Shown here piece after piece: positions 39,201 to 48,760 of a DNA stretch of 64,000 nucleotides. Location of the stretch: NCBI RefSeq assembly GCF_020184175.1, contig NC_065532.1:25482001-25546000 (forward strand), given 5' to 3'. The notes beneath the pieces were generated by a model. That model made no database searches. It was not told the DNA's origin and worked only from the letters and a program-made list of their open reading frames with translations. Position numbers and translations under genes: made by a program. How positions within the stretch are numbered: the first letter of the stretch is position 1; each line of letters opens with the position of its first letter. This DNA comes from Aphis gossypii. Its lineage: Eukaryota; Arthropoda; Insecta; Hemiptera; Aphididae.

Positions 39201-39614
39201 AAAGCCATTGTTAGTAAGAACTACAAACTACCACCAAATTCAAAACAGTGATACCTTTAAGAACGGTGTATACCCATCACAATCAACATAATCTAAGCTA
39301 GCGTTGTGATTCAACAGCACCCAAGCAATGTTATAGTAACCTTTGGCCATTGCCAAGTGCAATGGCGTTCTGTCAAAGCTGTCCACAGTGTTCACATCCA
39401 TTGGTTTTTTTTGCAGTAACATCTTGACTTTCTCTAGGCTGCCATTCCATGAAGCCCTGTGCAATCGGCTCATTTTTTCTTCGGTTTCGGAATCAATTTT
39501 ATAGCAGAAAATAGCACTCTCTAGGTCATCATCTAGTTCATCACCTGATGGTGTTCCAGAACCACTTTTATCCTCTTTTTTTCCCCCTTTCACCAATTTT
39601 AACATTTTCTTCAT
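30210..39614 (-). CDS. ANKRD26-like ankyrin/coiled-coil protein
   Basis: Minus-strand exons: 39614-39255, 38751-38578, 38156-37955, 36210-34770, 34559-34519, 32456-32338, 32272-31988, 31752-31684, 31621-31556, 31395-31111, 31042-30919, 30854-30734, 30516-30359 and 30244-30210. Together they encode 1159 aa, with all phases consistent. Residues about 50-245 form five or so ankyrin repeats (LHRASWNGSLEKVKMLL, TPLHLAMAKGYYNIAWVLL, SALHLAAKQGS, SVLHVACAAENRDLI, TPLMVVAKLGN). A long acidic, Asn/Ser-rich linker (exon 4, 1.4 kb) follows. Residues about 770-1090 are heptad-rich coiled coil (RLEEQLDQLDAKYTEAL, QLQEQLKLEQEKR). This ankyrin-then-coiled-coil plan is that of ANKRD26, a centrosome/centriole distal-appendage protein in vertebrates. 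Orthology is inferred from architecture. ATG 39614 (context GTCAAAATG) is preferred, although the frame is open upstream. Intron 3 carries a dead hAT transposon. Confidence 0.88.
36242..37913 (-). mobile_element. Decayed hAT transposon in intron 3
   Basis: A 1672-bp element. The left end TAGGACTAGGATTTATATGC and the right end, the inverse of TAGGGCTAGGATTTATATGC, are flanked by an exact 8-bp duplication ATTATAAC at 36234-36241 and 37914-37921. It encodes a broken transposase on the minus strand, annotated separately. It lies antisense-neutral within an intron of the ANKRD26-like gene. Confidence 0.92.
36400..37442 (-). pseudogene. hAT-type transposase relic
   Basis: The N-terminal part, from ATG at 37442, begins MPKVQSESANLHLFVEEF and contains a BED-like finger with CIIC followed by HLNTRKH, with a stop just before the histidines. 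A longer open piece (36891-36580) reads SDAVPYIVKSVDSLTMLFPN followed by LIHLTCLAHGIHRI, typical of the hAT/CGGBP1-related proteins common in aphid genomes. Multiple stops and frameshifts separate the pieces, so no intact protein is made. Family naming is from memory of the motif order. Confidence 0.75.
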
Positions 39615-40061
39615 TTTGACTGCGGTTGTTAAGGTGTGCAATCTACTAGAGTATCTACGAGGTGCAATCAAATATTCCAAATTAAAATATTGGTGTTGGC
39701 TTAGATCATATACTAGTATATGATTAAAGGGTGTTGGTAAATTTTCAAATTTATAACTCTTATCATGTATGTGCAGTTTGTTTATTTTGCAGTTTCAATG
39801 GCCACCTCGCGAGGTGACAAAAAATCAATAAGATACTACCTTAAGTACGCTTTCTGCACGGTTTTCATGAACGATTAACGAATTATACAACTGACGAATT
39901 TGATTTTCGAATGAATGCCGTTTGCAAAATGTGTTACCTACAATGGCAAGTAAGACATAATATTTTAAAACTCAACACCCAAAAAAATAAATACAAAATA
40001 TAATATTTAGTTCTAGACTCTAGTATCAATCGACATTCGAATATTTGATTATCAGCGTAAA

Positions 40062-40076
40062 GCGCGCGCGCGCGCC
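40062..40076. repeat. Alternating CG dinucleotide tract
   Basis: A run of about seven CG/GC steps in an otherwise AT-rich region, about 450 bp upstream of the ANKRD26-like ATG. It may be part of an unmethylated promoter or a Z-DNA-prone site. No regulatory role is shown. Confidence 0.6.
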
Positions 40077-41783
40077 GAGCAACGTCCAAGCAGTAAGCAC
40101 TCTAAGCGGCAAGCGCAATGTGCACAGTAGCTGTGCGCTGTGTCCTGGACTGGCTGGACTCTGGAGTTAATTCTCGACAGGCGCTATCTACTAATCGTAT
40201 GCGACATTAAGGTTTTGTCTGGCGAGATTTGAAATTTTATACGACTTACGAAAAGTTAACAGTTAAAGCGACTATATGATGGCTATTTAAGGTAAGCGAC
40301 TTTTAAAACTGTGAGTCTAATCACTCATCAAAAATTAGCTGTTTTATGTTTACAATGTTTCAATATATTTATTATATTTTAAAATATTGAGATACCTATA
40401 ACGATTTATCGTGTATGATTTTATTATATATTATTTATTATTTTATTTTTTAGTATTTTTTTTATGTACGGCTGTGGGACGCTATTTCGGTGATCCCACA
40501 TCTACAATATTATATATATACTTATACAAAATGTGTCCAGTGGCGTAATTTGGAATTGGTTTTGGGGTGGGATTGGGATATAAGTTTATACTATCGTTCT
40601 ATAGTGAGGTTCTGTCCCCCCATACTTCCCTTGTCCATTAAATCTCATAGATCACAATATTGTATTAATTTATCATTATAAATTAAATGAGGTAAATGGT
40701 ATAGAAATGGTTTTCAAAGACAATAAAGTAAACAATTAAATGTATTTTTCATAAATTATAATATCAAGTCAATTGCTTTTTTGTTTTTTTCTCCAAAAAA
40801 AAGGGTCTGGGGGGATATATCCCCATAATTACGTCACTGCATGTGTCTATTGCGTGTGCGTGTGAGGTAACCCGACGTCGGCGATGAATAGTTTTGTTCT
40901 ATTTATATTATTTGTATCTATCAATAATTATTATATTATGTCATATAGCCATTTAGGTACCACCGTCGGCCGTCGAGTCAGTCTCCGTCTCACTGCGACT
41001 GCGATAGTTTAACAGTGTCATGTCTCATGTAATATGAACCAAATATACTGTGTTTGATCATAGAATACAGATACCTGTATGATTATACCTATTTAATATT
41101 TTAAACTATTTTTGATTTTTTTATATTTCCTTAATCGGCATTAAGGAGTTTTTAACTCCTTTTTTTTTGGTTTATTTAAATAATTTACAATCTATACAAC
41201 AATTAGTACAATAAGCAAATTTGAAGGTTAAAAAATGGTTAGTGACAGGAAGTTACTCCTACAATCGTAATTATGACATCCTTACCAGGGCCGTACCTAT
41301 AAAGTAATCAAGGGCCTTCGCCCATCGAGTCTAACGAATTAGGTCTTCTTCGGTCTTCCTATGTTCCTAATGTTAAAAGTTATTTCGTTTTCAACCATAG
41401 AGAGTAAAAAATCAAACTGTCGAATATTGACACGAAAAAATTCACGAAATTGTACCTATGTTATTATTTTTTAAATGTCTATTAATTATAACACTTCGTA
41501 AAAACCTTCTGTATCGCGATACTTGAACATATCATCTGTTCGTCTTTTTTTTTTTTTTGGTTTTAGATAGGAAAATATAAAATCTTCTTCATCTTCTTCT
41601 TCCAATAATAAAGTCAAAATGTCATTATTATTAATATATATATACCTATCTCCATAATAATTAAAACAAAACTGTATTAATTATTTATAATTAAAATTAA
41701 AATCACACACGCGTCTGTATCAGGACAGATTTGTGAGTGAACTGAACATTATGTAGGTACTTTATAGCTACTATCTACCAAAA

Positions 41784-41875
41784 TCGCCGCGACATGTCGC
41801 GTTTAGTAAAATACAATAGAAAAAATGTGTCGCGACGACAAGTCGCAGTTGTCGGTCGCGGCAACGTGTCGCGCC
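41784..41875. repeat. Cluster of GTCGCG/CGCGAC words
   Basis: Within about 90 bp there is a perfect 14-bp palindrome CGCGACATGTCGCG (41788-41801), then TGTCGCGACGACA, AGTCGCAG, GTCGGTCGCGGC and GTGTCGCG. Such density of CpG-rich words is unexpected here and suggests the subterminal repeats of a DNA transposon or a compound protein-binding site. Confidence 0.6.
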
Positions 41876-43126
41876 TTGGAAAACGTACCTTTACAGATTG
41901 TATAATTACGAATAAAAAATAAAAATCAATATGATATAGGTACATATAACATATTATATAAGTAAAAATAGGTTAAATATAAGCATGGGCACTGTGAGGG
42001 GAGGGTGCAAGGTTAGGTGCACTTGCACTCCCTGGCCCTCTCGATTTTCAAAAAAAAAAAAAAAAAAATTGAATGGTAGGTATTGAAAATAGAAAATATT
42101 TTATTTTGCATAATTATCTACCTATAGTCTATACCTATTATCTCTATTACCTATCTATTATAATAGATTTAATACCTATATAGTATATACTCTATAGAAT
42201 AATATAATTAGAAATCTCAAATCAGCGTATACAAATACAATGCACGATACACCCCAGCCCTGATAAATTTCCTAGTGGCCTCTATGAATATCCCTTAGGA
42301 ATTGGAATCTAGTTGCTTTGGTCGGCCCGGGCCCAGGGCCCAGTAGCCTTGGCTGTCTTCTCGTCGGATCTGAACCTTGCTTTTACATGATTTAATTTAA
42401 TTAATCGTTATTTATTATATTTAATTATTAACTAGGAAATTTTGACAAGATAAATCCATTTTAGATCATGATATAATTTAATATTGATTAGTCGCTAATA
42501 ATAATTATTGCTTAATATTAGGCTTACCATTCGTGATTTTTCCAGGTCGACAATTCAGTCTTGGATAATAGATAGTCGAAACTGATTATAATGGTCTGTA
42601 AATTGAATTTTGGTTTAATTTGTAATGAATTTTACGAAAAAAAATAAAAATAAATAAATAAATAATAAAAACTTTACAATTTTATTAAAATAATTGTGAA
42701 AAATACTGAAAAGTAACTTATGTTAACAAATTTAAAAATTATACTATTATGTTACCTGCTAAAATATTGAATAACTTTATTGTCTATAAAATACAACTAT
42801 AAAATTATTTATAAGATAATTCTTTTAAAATAAATATAATAATATGTAATAAATAATAATGTATTATAATTCTTTAATCTTTGTATTAATATTTAACAAA
42901 TAAATATTTAAATAAAAAAAGCAGTACACCTACAGCAAAAAAGGACCATAATAAGATGTCTCGATTTGGGTATTTAAAAATCTGGCAACTCTAGACTTAT
43001 AATATTATTATATTATTATTTGCTGTTTGGGCGTTTGGCAGCAAGTCTCGTAACCGGGGAGTAATATTTTCAAACATATTTTTTGTTTTTTAAGCCGTTG
43101 CCAAGGTTATGTCTAATATCAGCATA

Positions 43127-43174
43127 TTATCACAGAATAGAATATTAATTATTATCTATACTGTTCTGTGATAA
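43127..43174. repeat. Perfect 11-bp inverted repeat
   Basis: TTATCACAGAA at 43127-43137 is followed by its inverse TTCTGTGATAA at 43164-43174, 170 bp upstream of the LYRM2 start. It could be a foldback remnant or a promoter element; no function is evident. Confidence 0.5.
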
Positions 43175-43345
43175 GACTTCAATTCTAATTTCTATCAGTT
43201 ATTTTATATTACACTATTATGGGTTTCATGTTTTTTATTTAATACAACGTTTATAAACTTAAGTATAAAGTTTATTCACATATTAATATTACATATGTAT
43301 ATTTTTATGTGTGGTGTGCTTGACATTTTTCGATTGTCATAAAAT

Positions 43346-44952
43346 ATGATCAATAAAGCACTGAACTTGAAACAAGTGAGTAAATACTATATTTTTTTTT
43401 TTAGCTTTATAGCTCATTTAAATTCTTTGCTGTCAAAACTAAATTCTTCCACTCCTATTGATTAAATGAATGGTTCATGTCTCCATTCTTTTCTTGTTTG
43501 TTAACTGGTACTTTCTTAACAATACTGTTGTCGGTTCTCCAGACATGGTCTGTCCACTTCAATCTTGCTCCTTTTACAAATTGTATTATACTATAATTGG
43601 AGTTTATTAATTATATATATACCAAATTATTTATGTGATTGTATGTGTCAAACAAAAAAAACTAATTTAATATTAACTATTTCATATAAAAAAATATTTA
43701 GACTAGTGCTATTACTGGGCACCTTTGTTCGTTATCATTCATTTTAGAAATTTGATAAATATTACTTAAAATTGAGAAAAGTGCTGGTTTCTAAAATAAT
43801 TAAAAATGTAGTTATTCATACTATTTATTATCTAATTACTTACTCTTATTATAAAGTCCATAACATTATATCAAAGGTTTGTCAACTAAATTCTTATATA
43901 TTTTAGATTTTGAGAGGAGCGAGGAATGTATTGGTTTTACAATGATGTTAATTTCTTTTTTATTCTGTAAACACTTTCCCTCCCCCTAAACTTGCTCAAA
44001 AGTACAAGTGTAGTATATTTTCTGAAAGGTAATGTTCTTGAGCTGGTACCTTACAGAGGTCATTTTTTGATTTTCGAAATGATACTCGAATTAAAAGCGG
44101 TTAAAGGAGAAAAAATGTACAACTACATGAATATGTAGTATAAAATAATTACGGCTTTGTTTAAAACCATAGAAACCAAAAAAAAAAATTATATAAAAAA
44201 GATCCCCTCATCCGCTCAGAATCGTTTTTTATCGAATGCAATCATATTGCATTCAAATTGAATACTTACAGTAAAATTACACTATCCTGTCCGAGATCCG
44301 AAGGGACTATGGACAAACATCCACCATCGAAATGTGTTAACCTACTTATTTTTTGTTCTAGTTTATGTTACGTCAGAAATCTATAAGATTGTATAGAGAA
44401 TTTTTAAAAACAATTAAGAACATACCATTGGAAAGCGATAGACAGCAATTTTACATTTGGGTAAAAGACGATTTCAAAAAAAATAAATTTGTAACTGATG
44501 AGGTTTGTTTTAGTTTATTTTAAATTGAAATATTTAATATTAAATTTTAAAACAAAATGCTAACAATTTTAATTGAACTTTTATTAGAATTAGTTTAAAT
44601 CTTCAATTAGTATTAAAATAAAATAATATGAAATAAATAAATTACTTGATTTGTATTAAATAATATAATTTAAATTATAAACAGAGTTAATACTTTTCAC
44701 TATTTGTTTTTTTTTTGATTAATTTTTGTATCAATTAATAATATTTATTGAAATTAATGATTATTATCGTTTTATTTTAAGTACTATACATTTAATTTAC
44801 AATATACATATTACTTATATTTATTGACTGTTAATTTAATAGAATAATGGTTTTTTTTTCAGTATTCTATAAAAACTTTACACAAGTATGGTGAAAAGTC
44901 ACTGACCGATCTAAAACTCAATTTGGCTCTCAGTAGTCCAAAAACTTCGTGA
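43346..44952 (+). CDS. LYRM2: LYR motif-containing protein 2
   Basis: A small mitochondrial LYR-family protein; human LYRM2 supports respiratory complex I. Exons 43346-43375, 44362-44502 and 44863-44952 encode 86 aa against 88 in human. It begins MINKALNLKQFMLRQKS (human LTLKQFVRRQQ). The LYR tripeptide is at residues 20-22 (IRLYREF), followed by FYIWVKDDFKKNK and the C-terminal DLKLNLALSSPK, matching human KELEKTLALAKS. Donors are GTGAGT and GTTTGT, and phases are consistent. The stop TGA is only 13 nt before the XRCC2 ATG, and a GTAATT donor lies between the two, so the genes share sequence or transcript. No poly(A) signal lies between them. Confidence 0.9.
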
Positions 44953-44965
44953 AAACAAGGTAATT

Positions 44966-45706
44966 ATGGAATTTAAATCTCAAGCTGAATCTGGATTACA
45001 ACTTTTAGAAAGGCTTGTAGCACGCCCAATTATTAAAAATCTAACACCTTTATTACCAGACGAATTGACTAGTGAGACCATAGAAATAATTGGAGATGCA
45101 TCAACAGGAAAAACATTATTTTTGACAGAATGTGTTGCTAAATGCATCACTCCTCAAAATTCTTATGGCTTGGATACAGGTGTTGTCTACATTGATCTAG
45201 ATGGACAATTCAATATTACTAAATTAGTTAAAATCATTAAGCGTTTAATTAAGAATGCTGATGATAAATTAGTTAAGTTCTGTCTAAATAAATTAACATT
45301 GATCAATTGTTTTGATAGTCCAACTTTGTATGTTACATTTCAAAGATTAAAACTGTTTCTTACTGAACAGTCTCAAGTGGGGTTAGTTATATTGGATAGT
45401 GTTTCTGCAAATTATTGGCAAGATTCAGCATCTGGTGGTGAAAAGTATATGGATACATATGTAGAGAAAATGATATCATCATTGAAAATTTGTTTGGAAG
45501 ATTTTAAAGTACCTATCATGTTTACGAGACAAAGTTATTTTCAGTCTAAACAAAGTGAATCTTTATTAGATTGTGTAAATCGTAAAATTGAGTTTCAAAG
45601 GTTGGATTCTGATTATTATGCAACTGTAACAAGAAAAAATTTAAAGCTTTGTTATAAATTTAATATTAATGAACAGGGAATCAGCGATTTTAATTTACAA
45701 CTGTAG
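44966..45706 (+). CDS. XRCC2: XRCC2 RAD51 paralogue
   Basis: A RAD51 paralogue of the BCDX2 complex, promoting RAD51 filament formation in homologous recombination. It is a single exon of 246 aa (human 280). The N-terminus QAESGLQLLERLVAR matches human RAESGTELLARLEGR. Walker A is GDASTGKT at 43-50 and the Walker B region is VGLVILDSVSANYW at about 137-150, followed by SGGEKYMD as in human NGGES. The C-terminus is shorter than in human. ATG 44966 fits the family start; the same frame is open upstream to a stop within LYRM2 exon 3. AATAAA at 45715 and 45798 can serve as poly(A) signals, possibly also for LYRM2. The ORF lies wholly inside the interval from the donor at 44960 to the TTI2 acceptor at 45870. 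Confidence 0.93.
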   Translation: MEFKSQAESGLQLLERLVARPIIKNLTPLLPDELTSETIEIIGDASTGKTLFLTECVAKCITPQNSYGLDTGVVYIDLDGQFNITKLVKIIKRLIKNADDKLVKFCLNKLTLINCFDSPTLYVTFQRLKLFLTEQSQVGLVILDSVSANYWQDSASGGEKYMDTYVEKMISSLKICLEDFKVPIMFTRQSYFQSKQSESLLDCVNRKIEFQRLDSDYYATVTRKNLKLCYKFNINEQGISDFNLQL

Positions 45707-45882
45707 CTATAAATAATAAATATAGTATATGCGTACATTTTTTTATTATATTGTAAATTAGTATTTAAATTTCTGTTAAGTAATCCTAAAATGATTGAAT
45801 AAAATTTATATTTCTAAATATTGTATAATTTTTTAAATAACGATTTATTTATTTTTAATTTGCTCTTCAGGAAAATCAAAAA

Positions 45883-48010
45883 ATGGCATTAAACACTGAT
45901 CTAAATACACTAGATCTTGAGCAGATTATTAAATGTATACAAAATGGGTGTGTACCAGAAGTACCAACTGATGAAAATCATTTGGCTGATCGTGAAAAAG
46001 TGTTATTGGCTCATTTAGAAATTGCAAAATCTGTTTTAAATAAACTTAGCATTTTGTTAACTAGACTCTTAAATAATGATGTAGACCTTCAAATTAAGCT
46101 TCAGGATATATTGAACCCATGCTTATATTTATGTGGCGAACATTGTAGTTCAAATTTTCTGTGGAGTGATGAAGAAAGTCATTCATTTATGAAATTGTGT
46201 ATTGAAAAATTGTGCAGTCTCACTCATCACGTAAACGTTGAAGAATTAATTGCTCATTTAGATATTTCTAAGATTTTTTTTGGTTTACAATGTAAACTAG
46301 AAAATGATAATTGGAAAAAATATCCGGCTGCTGTTGAGTGTTTTATATGGATATTGAAATACTTAAAAGTAAGTTAACATTATAAAAGATGGTACCTAAT
46401 ATAGCTAATATTTTTCTTCACTTAAAAGGATGTATACCAGTATGTGTTGTTTTTATCTTACAAATGTACATGGGAAATTTATGTTGTTTGTTTTATTTTA
46501 ATGGTGAATGATTTATTATAAAATGTAAAATTAAAAATATTACTTAGGGCAGACTATAGGCTTTTAAATTTTAAAGTGAGTTATGTAATTATGTAGAATA
46601 TTACAATTTTAAAAATGATCATTACTCTCTTTAAAACATAATTGTCACTAAAAGGCTATCATCCTAGATCAGTGTTTCCCAAACTGCAGTTCGCGAACAT
46701 AAATTGAAAATTCTATATACTTTATAGCATATTATATATAAAAAAAAACATTTTATTTTTATTAAAGGTCTGCAATTGCTTTTACTATCTCTAAGGGGTC
46801 CAGCAGAGAAAAAGTTTGGGAAATGCTGTTCTAGATAATAATTTTACCTTTAATTTTGACAATAGTCCATTTTACTGTAATATTGAAACCAATTAAAATT
46901 CCTTTGTATAAAAGTGTATGATGTTGAACGTTTGCAACACATATTGTGGATAAATAGTATTTAGTAGAAAGTACAACATAATTTATGTTTTAGATGCCAC
47001 ATTTAAATTCTTTATTATACCTGGTGATGCCATTACCATTAAATATGTTTGATGATTACCAAGATTCAAATATACTTACTGCTTTAGATGCTTTTCAACA
47101 TATCATTGATAATACAGTTAGTATAAGTTTTGGTTTATATACTAATATGTCTAATACAATTTTACTGTTAATTTATGATTTTAAATAGTATATCTAGTTT
47201 GAAAATGTAAATTGGGTACTTAATTTTATTTGTGTTTAGCCATCTGTTGAATTAACAATGAGTGGCTATGACATTGTTTTATTGAAGTCATTTGAAACTG
47301 GTTTGCGTTCGGTTGAATATCAACTAATACCTAATTTAATGAAGTGCTTTTTATTGCTGATTTCAAAGATGCAAATGAAACATTTGAGTAACAAAAATTC
47401 TTTAGAAGTAAATTTCTTATATTGTTTTAGAAATCATGTTTTATTTTTAATCAAATTAATTATATATTAATTAGTGGACAAAGTTTGATGATGTTTTGAA
47501 CATTTTATTGCCACGAATGGAACTAGAACGTAAACATGAACCAATTGTATGTTATGCATCAATTTTACCGCTTATTTTGGAGTCTACTGGATTATCTTGC
47601 ATTCGTTGGTCAGAGCGTTTGATACCATTATTTTCGGAGTATATTATGAACAGTCAATCTACTTTTTCCACAGTGAAGGTAAATTTATTTAACTCAAACA
47701 TTACTTTCACTAAATCTACTTAATATATCGTGTAATAAATCTTTAGGCAATTGAAGTGTTCATTCAACAAACGTGGCCAAGGCAATGTACACATTGGAAT
47801 GTGTTACTAGTAATATTGATCAAAGCTCTATATAGTGAAGATAAAGATTCTGAGCAACCTAATGAAGAAAATATTTTAGCAATAGTAGAATGTATTAAGA
47901 CATTAGAAGCAGCAAGACCTGAATGTATTCGAAACGTTTTGAATAAATTGAAAGAATGTAAAGAATTTCAATCAAAAATTATATTCAAAAAATATTTAGA
48001 AATGTTATAG
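45883..48010 (+). CDS. TTI2: TELO2-interacting protein 2
   Basis: Subunit of the TELO2-TTI1-TTI2 (TTT) cochaperone that matures PIKK kinases such as mTOR, ATM and ATR with HSP90. Coding exons 45883-46368, 46994-47116, 47240-47407, 47475-47678 and 47747-48010 encode 414 aa. It is an all-helical HEAT-like protein. Recognised family blocks include YPAAVECFIWILKYLK (human YPGAVWSFCWLL), LDAFQHIIDN, WTKFDDVLNILLPRMELERK (human WNQYDDVLQLVLTHMEMEHK) and QQTWPRQCTHWNVLLVILIK (human QHTWPRIPCRVSVLLQALLK). An acceptor (CTCTTCAG) ends at 45870, 12 nt before the ATG, so a 5' exon is spliced on; the nearest good donor is the one at the end of LYRM2. Intron 1 carries a hAT MITE. Confidence 0.9.
46670..46828. 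mobile_element. hAT MITE in TTI2 intron 1
   Basis: TIRs CAGTGTTTCCCAAACT and its near inverse AGTTTGGGAAATGCTG at the right end enclose 159 bp. Flanks TCCTAGAT (46662-46669) and TTCTAGAT (46829-46836) match at 7 of 8 positions, an aged 8-bp duplication. No ORF. Confidence 0.88.
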
Positions 48011-48760
48011 ATAAATAACTGCTAGTTTAAATATAGTAATATTTTTGTAAGTTACTTACAACTTTTCTCATTTTTAAGTCAATTCTTAATATTGTAATCA
48101 ACAATAGTTAATGATTATAAAATATAAATACTATTAATTAATATCAGTTATGTTTTAAATATACATAGATATATTTAAATTATGCTTTTAAAACTCGGGT
48201 TATTAGATGTGGGATTTTATGTTAATTACTGTTAGTCAATGAAACATGTATTTTTGTATATGGAACAGGGTTTCGTCACTAAAAACCTGGGTGGTCATCC
48301 ATCCGAGATCTAGCAAATCAAGATGGAGTTTAACCGCAACATCATTAAGTAACTGTAGCTAAATATTACAGTAAATCATGCCCAATTTATGTACATTATT
48401 TACCATATAGTGTATGTATTTATAAAATTCATAAATTATTGTTGTCAAAAAAAAAAAAAAATTAAAATAGTTCCTTTTAGTAAAAATGGTACCCCAACAT
48501 CCATCACAGTTCATATACATAAAACTGTTGGTTGGTATATAATTTTTAGTATTTAATATTTAAACAAAAAAGAAAACCAATGTTTAAGTAACCATATTTT
48601 ATACTTATATAATACTTCAAACTAGATACATTTCATACACATGTTATTATACATTCTGTTTTACATGAATATTTATAAATTTAACTTAAATTTTTTTTAA
48701 TTACTTTAAAAAAAATATTGATTAAAATAGAATTATAAACAATATTCTAGTTAACATTCA
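48011..48760. other. Convergent spacer TTI2 / ZGPAT
   Basis: The 3' UTRs of two convergent genes. AT-rich with an A14 tract near 48450 and no coding signal. Confidence 0.6.

Larger units (their letters stand above)
39615..43345. other. Divergent spacer ANKRD26-like / LYRM2
   Basis: Presumed promoter of the ANKRD26-like gene near 39.7-40.1 kb, where G+C rises and an alternating CG tract (GCGCGCGCGCGCGC) lies near 40062-40076. A second G+C-rich patch is at 40850-41010. There is a cluster of GTCGCG words at 41785-41875, annotated separately. An A20 tract near 42050 and several repeat-like fragments (42240-42370) have no recognisable coding. Confidence 0.5.

Noticed and set aside
27840..44235. 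CRISPR-like or direct-repeat array between similar phrases at 27847 and 44210
   Set aside because: Only two dispersed, imperfect copies occur; this is an interspersed repeat and not an array. The genome is eukaryotic.
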